DNA of 64,000 nucleotides, taken from the NCBI RefSeq assembly GCF_003438075.1, contig NZ_QSTA01000002.1:248001-312000 (forward strand). Direction: 5' to 3'. The position numbers were made by a program, and so were the translations under genes. The notes beneath the pieces are model-generated. The model had not been told where the DNA came from. It saw only the letters and a program-made list of their open reading frames with translations, and made no database searches. The DNA comes from Eubacterium sp. OM08-24. GTDB taxonomy: Bacteria; Bacillota; Clostridia; Oscillospirales; Acutalibacteraceae. Within the stretch, counting starts at the first letter, position 1, and the number at the start of each line of letters is the position of its first letter. Below, one piece after another: positions 62,591 through 64,000 of the stretch.

Positions 62591-62972
62591 TTAAAATTTA
62601 GGTCAACCCTTTTTAAAGGGTTGCGGGTTTGGGCAGAGCCCATAAAAGTTTTCTTTACATCAAATTATTGGGCGCAAACAGCTTTGCTGTTTGCGTGCTA
62701 AAACTAAATTTGTAAAAACAGGCGACAGCCTTTTAAAAAGAAATAATCAACAGATAAGCCGTCATCGCTATGCGTTGACGGCTTTAATTTTAAGAATATC
62801 TTTTCTTTGTTGCTATCGCAAATTTAGCGGCTCTTGCCGTTTGACTATTAAAAATTGCGATAGTTTAAAGCATTTGTGGGCGTTGCCCACACCCACAACC
62901 TTTGAAAAGGTTGACCAAACTTTTGACTTCGGGACGGAAAGTTTAGATTTCACTTTATTTTTTTGCCCGACC
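62591..62972 (-). repeat. Hairpin-rich intergenic repeat, full copy R3 (inverted)
   Basis: Read on the minus strand it follows R1 and R2 from GGTCGGGCA through the hairpins to TTGACCTAAATTTT. Plus-strand landmarks are CAACCCTTT/AAAGGGTTG, GGGCAGAGCCC, GCAAACAGC/GCTGTTTGC, AAGCCGTCA/TGACGGCTT, TGTGGGCG/TGCCCACA and GGTTGACCAAAC. It lies in the 742-bp gap between the XRE gene and a membrane-protein gene. Confidence 0.85.
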
Positions 62973-63047
62973 GAAAATCTGCTAAACTATAATTTACCCA
63001 ACTATTGACAAAAAACAGAAATGCTTTATCCGATTTAATTTTGTTAT

Positions 63048-63758
63048 TTATAGGCGGCGTATAGAATTTATATAAGATTCCGTATAATCGGTTAATATAT
63101 CAAGTGAATATTTTTTTGCAAAAAAAGCCTGCGTAAAATAGTATATGCTGTTAATCAACGTAATAACAGCAAATGCAAAAATTACAGTTCTTAACAGTGA
63201 CGGTATATCAATATTTCCCTGATTATTCATAAGTATTAATCTAAACAGCACTACTCCGGGAACACCGAAAATATATTTCAAAGAGTTGAATTTGTTGTTT
63301 GTTTTATGACTGCATTTAGGTACAATCCATTTTGCCAGAATAAACAATTCTATCGGTATTATCAGAAAATACATACACATTTTCAAAATAATAAAAAAAT
63401 TATTCTCTGCATATATGGCATTTCCGTCAAATTCCCAAAAAGATACAATTAAAAATAAAACAGAAATATATATATTCGTTATACCTCGCATCAATATGCA
63501 ACTCCAAAGTTTATGAATTTTATATAACCAAAAAGATAAAAAAGATACCAATACAGCAGACAAAGTGAGTGCTAATGTATACGGAAGTTCATTTTTAGAT
63601 ATAAATCCGATACTGTCAAAACCATACGGAGAGCCGATTTCCACGCACACAATCGCTGAGTAGCTAACAAGGAATAAACCTAATACTCTCAAAATAAAAT
63701 TTTTAGTATTAAAAAAAATATAATATTTATAAACAAAAGCAGTAATATTTTTTTCCAT
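63048..63758 (-). CDS. Unknown multi-pass membrane protein
   Basis: 236 residues with about six hydrophobic segments (near 20-40, 58-80, 90-110, 120-145, 155-175 and 185-210). No conserved family motif recognised. The coding region is AT-rich compared with the rest of the window. No close neighbours on the same strand except the glycosidase end upstream, from which it is separated by a terminator. Confidence 0.65.
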   Translation of the reverse strand: MEKNITAFVYKYYIFFNTKNFILRVLGLFLVSYSAIVCVEIGSPYGFDSIGFISKNELPYTLALTLSAVLVSFLSFWLYKIHKLWSCILMRGITNIYISVLFLIVSFWEFDGNAIYAENNFFIILKMCMYFLIIPIELFILAKWIVPKCSHKTNNKFNSLKYIFGVPGVVLFRLILMNNQGNIDIPSLLRTVIFAFAVITLINSIYYFTQAFFAKKYSLDILTDYTESYINSIRRL

Positions 63759-63808
63759 ATTATCCCTCAGAATAAATTGCTTTCATTGCTTGTCTTAATA
63801 ACTAAAAT

Positions 63809-63846
63809 CCTTTAGGCGTTTCTTTAATAAAAGCAACGCCTAAAGG
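63809..63846 (-). terminator. Terminator of the gene entering from the right edge
   Basis: CCTTTAGGCGTT and AACGCCTAAAGG form a 12-bp stem; on the minus strand ATTTTAG follows. Confidence 0.75.
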
Positions 63847-63869
63847 GAAGTCTTTAATTTTGTATTAAA

Positions 63870-64000
63870 TTAACCAATATAAGTAAGTTCCTCTGTATTA
63901 AGCTCGCTTGTACGCATTGCAGGTTTGCAGAGTGGAATCTGCTTGCCTTTCTTAATAAAGAGAGGTACTTCGTTAAGTGCAACCTCAATGAAATGTACGC
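63870..64000 (-). CDS. C-terminal end of a probable GH31 glycosidase (partial)
   Basis: The last 42 residues and stop of a gene that begins outside the window. 'EVALNEVPLFIKKGKQIPL' resembles the late beta-strand region of GH31 alpha-glucosidase/alpha-xylosidase enzymes. Too short to be sure; it fits the polysaccharide-degrading habit suggested by the dockerin genes. Confidence 0.45.
   Translation of the reverse strand, partial: VHFIEVALNEVPLFIKKGKQIPLCKPAMRTSELNTEELTYIG

Noticed and set aside
62691..63008. 105-codon plus-strand ORF
   Set aside because: Lies within R3 and shares its peptide with R1; no RBS.
1..64000. CRISPR arrays, prophage or insertion sequences with transposase
   Set aside because: No array of short regularly spaced repeats, no phage structural genes and no transposase or integrase frame was found; the repeated elements found are non-coding.

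Overview
The window looks like chromosomal DNA from an anaerobic, low-to-moderate GC Clostridia, most likely a gut Ruminococcaceae/Oscillospiraceae (Ruminococcus-like). The support is pyruvate:ferredoxin oxidoreductase, an Nfn-type transhydrogenase, a 2-hydroxyacyl-CoA dehydratase activase system, lactate dehydrogenase, dockerin-bearing secreted proteins, DUF4250 and DUF6273 proteins, AGGAGG-type ribosome binding sites and near-consensus sigma-A promoters. The species cannot be named from the sequence alone.

Layout. 1-8.0 kb (minus strand): minD-like and a MgsA-family gene, hisS, aspS, then four genes for a membrane module (TIM44-like zinc-ribbon protein, SPFH protein with zinc ribbons, TFIIB-type zinc-ribbon membrane protein, TPM-domain protein). 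The last three correspond to the Bacillus subtilis YdjI/YdjG/YdjH membrane-stress partners of PspA. 8.5-9.4 kb: a self-contained HTH-Fic gene. 9.6-10.7 kb: a small unknown gene, a hairpin-rich repeat and a tRNA operon (Leu, Glu, Met in map order). 11-14.6 kb: nifJ. 15.1-19.3 kb: a fused, tandem-duplicated activase and its partner dehydratase-like protein. 19.6-27.8 kb: membrane and secreted proteins, including an MBOAT acyltransferase, two DHHW proteins, an M23 peptidase and a PPase-like/Nudix fusion.

28.1-45.9 kb: coaX, then a 16.5-kb exopolysaccharide operon running from a chain-length regulator and tyrosine kinase, through a priming sugar transferase and a CDP-6-deoxyhexose pathway, to glycosyltransferases, pyruvyl-transferase and Fe-S (FrhB-like) proteins, a Wzy-like polymerase and a Wzx flippase. 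It ends at a strong terminator. 46.5-53.5 kb: NfnAB, lactate dehydrogenase, gltX and glnS. 53.7-56.9 kb: two dockerin proteins (LRR and beta-propeller). 57-60.6 kb: a nucleotidyltransferase-like protein, leuCD and a Crp/Fnr regulator. 61.2-64 kb: DUF4250, an XRE regulator with membrane tail, a membrane protein, and the 3' end of a probable GH31 glycosidase.

The most unusual things are: (i) a family of roughly 400-bp intergenic repeats built from about ten consecutive hairpins with imperfect terminal inverted repeats, in three full and several partial copies, with compensatory differences between copies; (ii) pyruvyl-transferase and FrhB-like Fe-S proteins present both as two genes and as one fused gene in the same operon; (iii) a MgsA homologue in which three residues known to be catalytic in E. 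coli are replaced; (iv) a fused pseudo-dimeric activase; (v) a 20-bp hairpin that buries the start site of the M23 peptidase gene.
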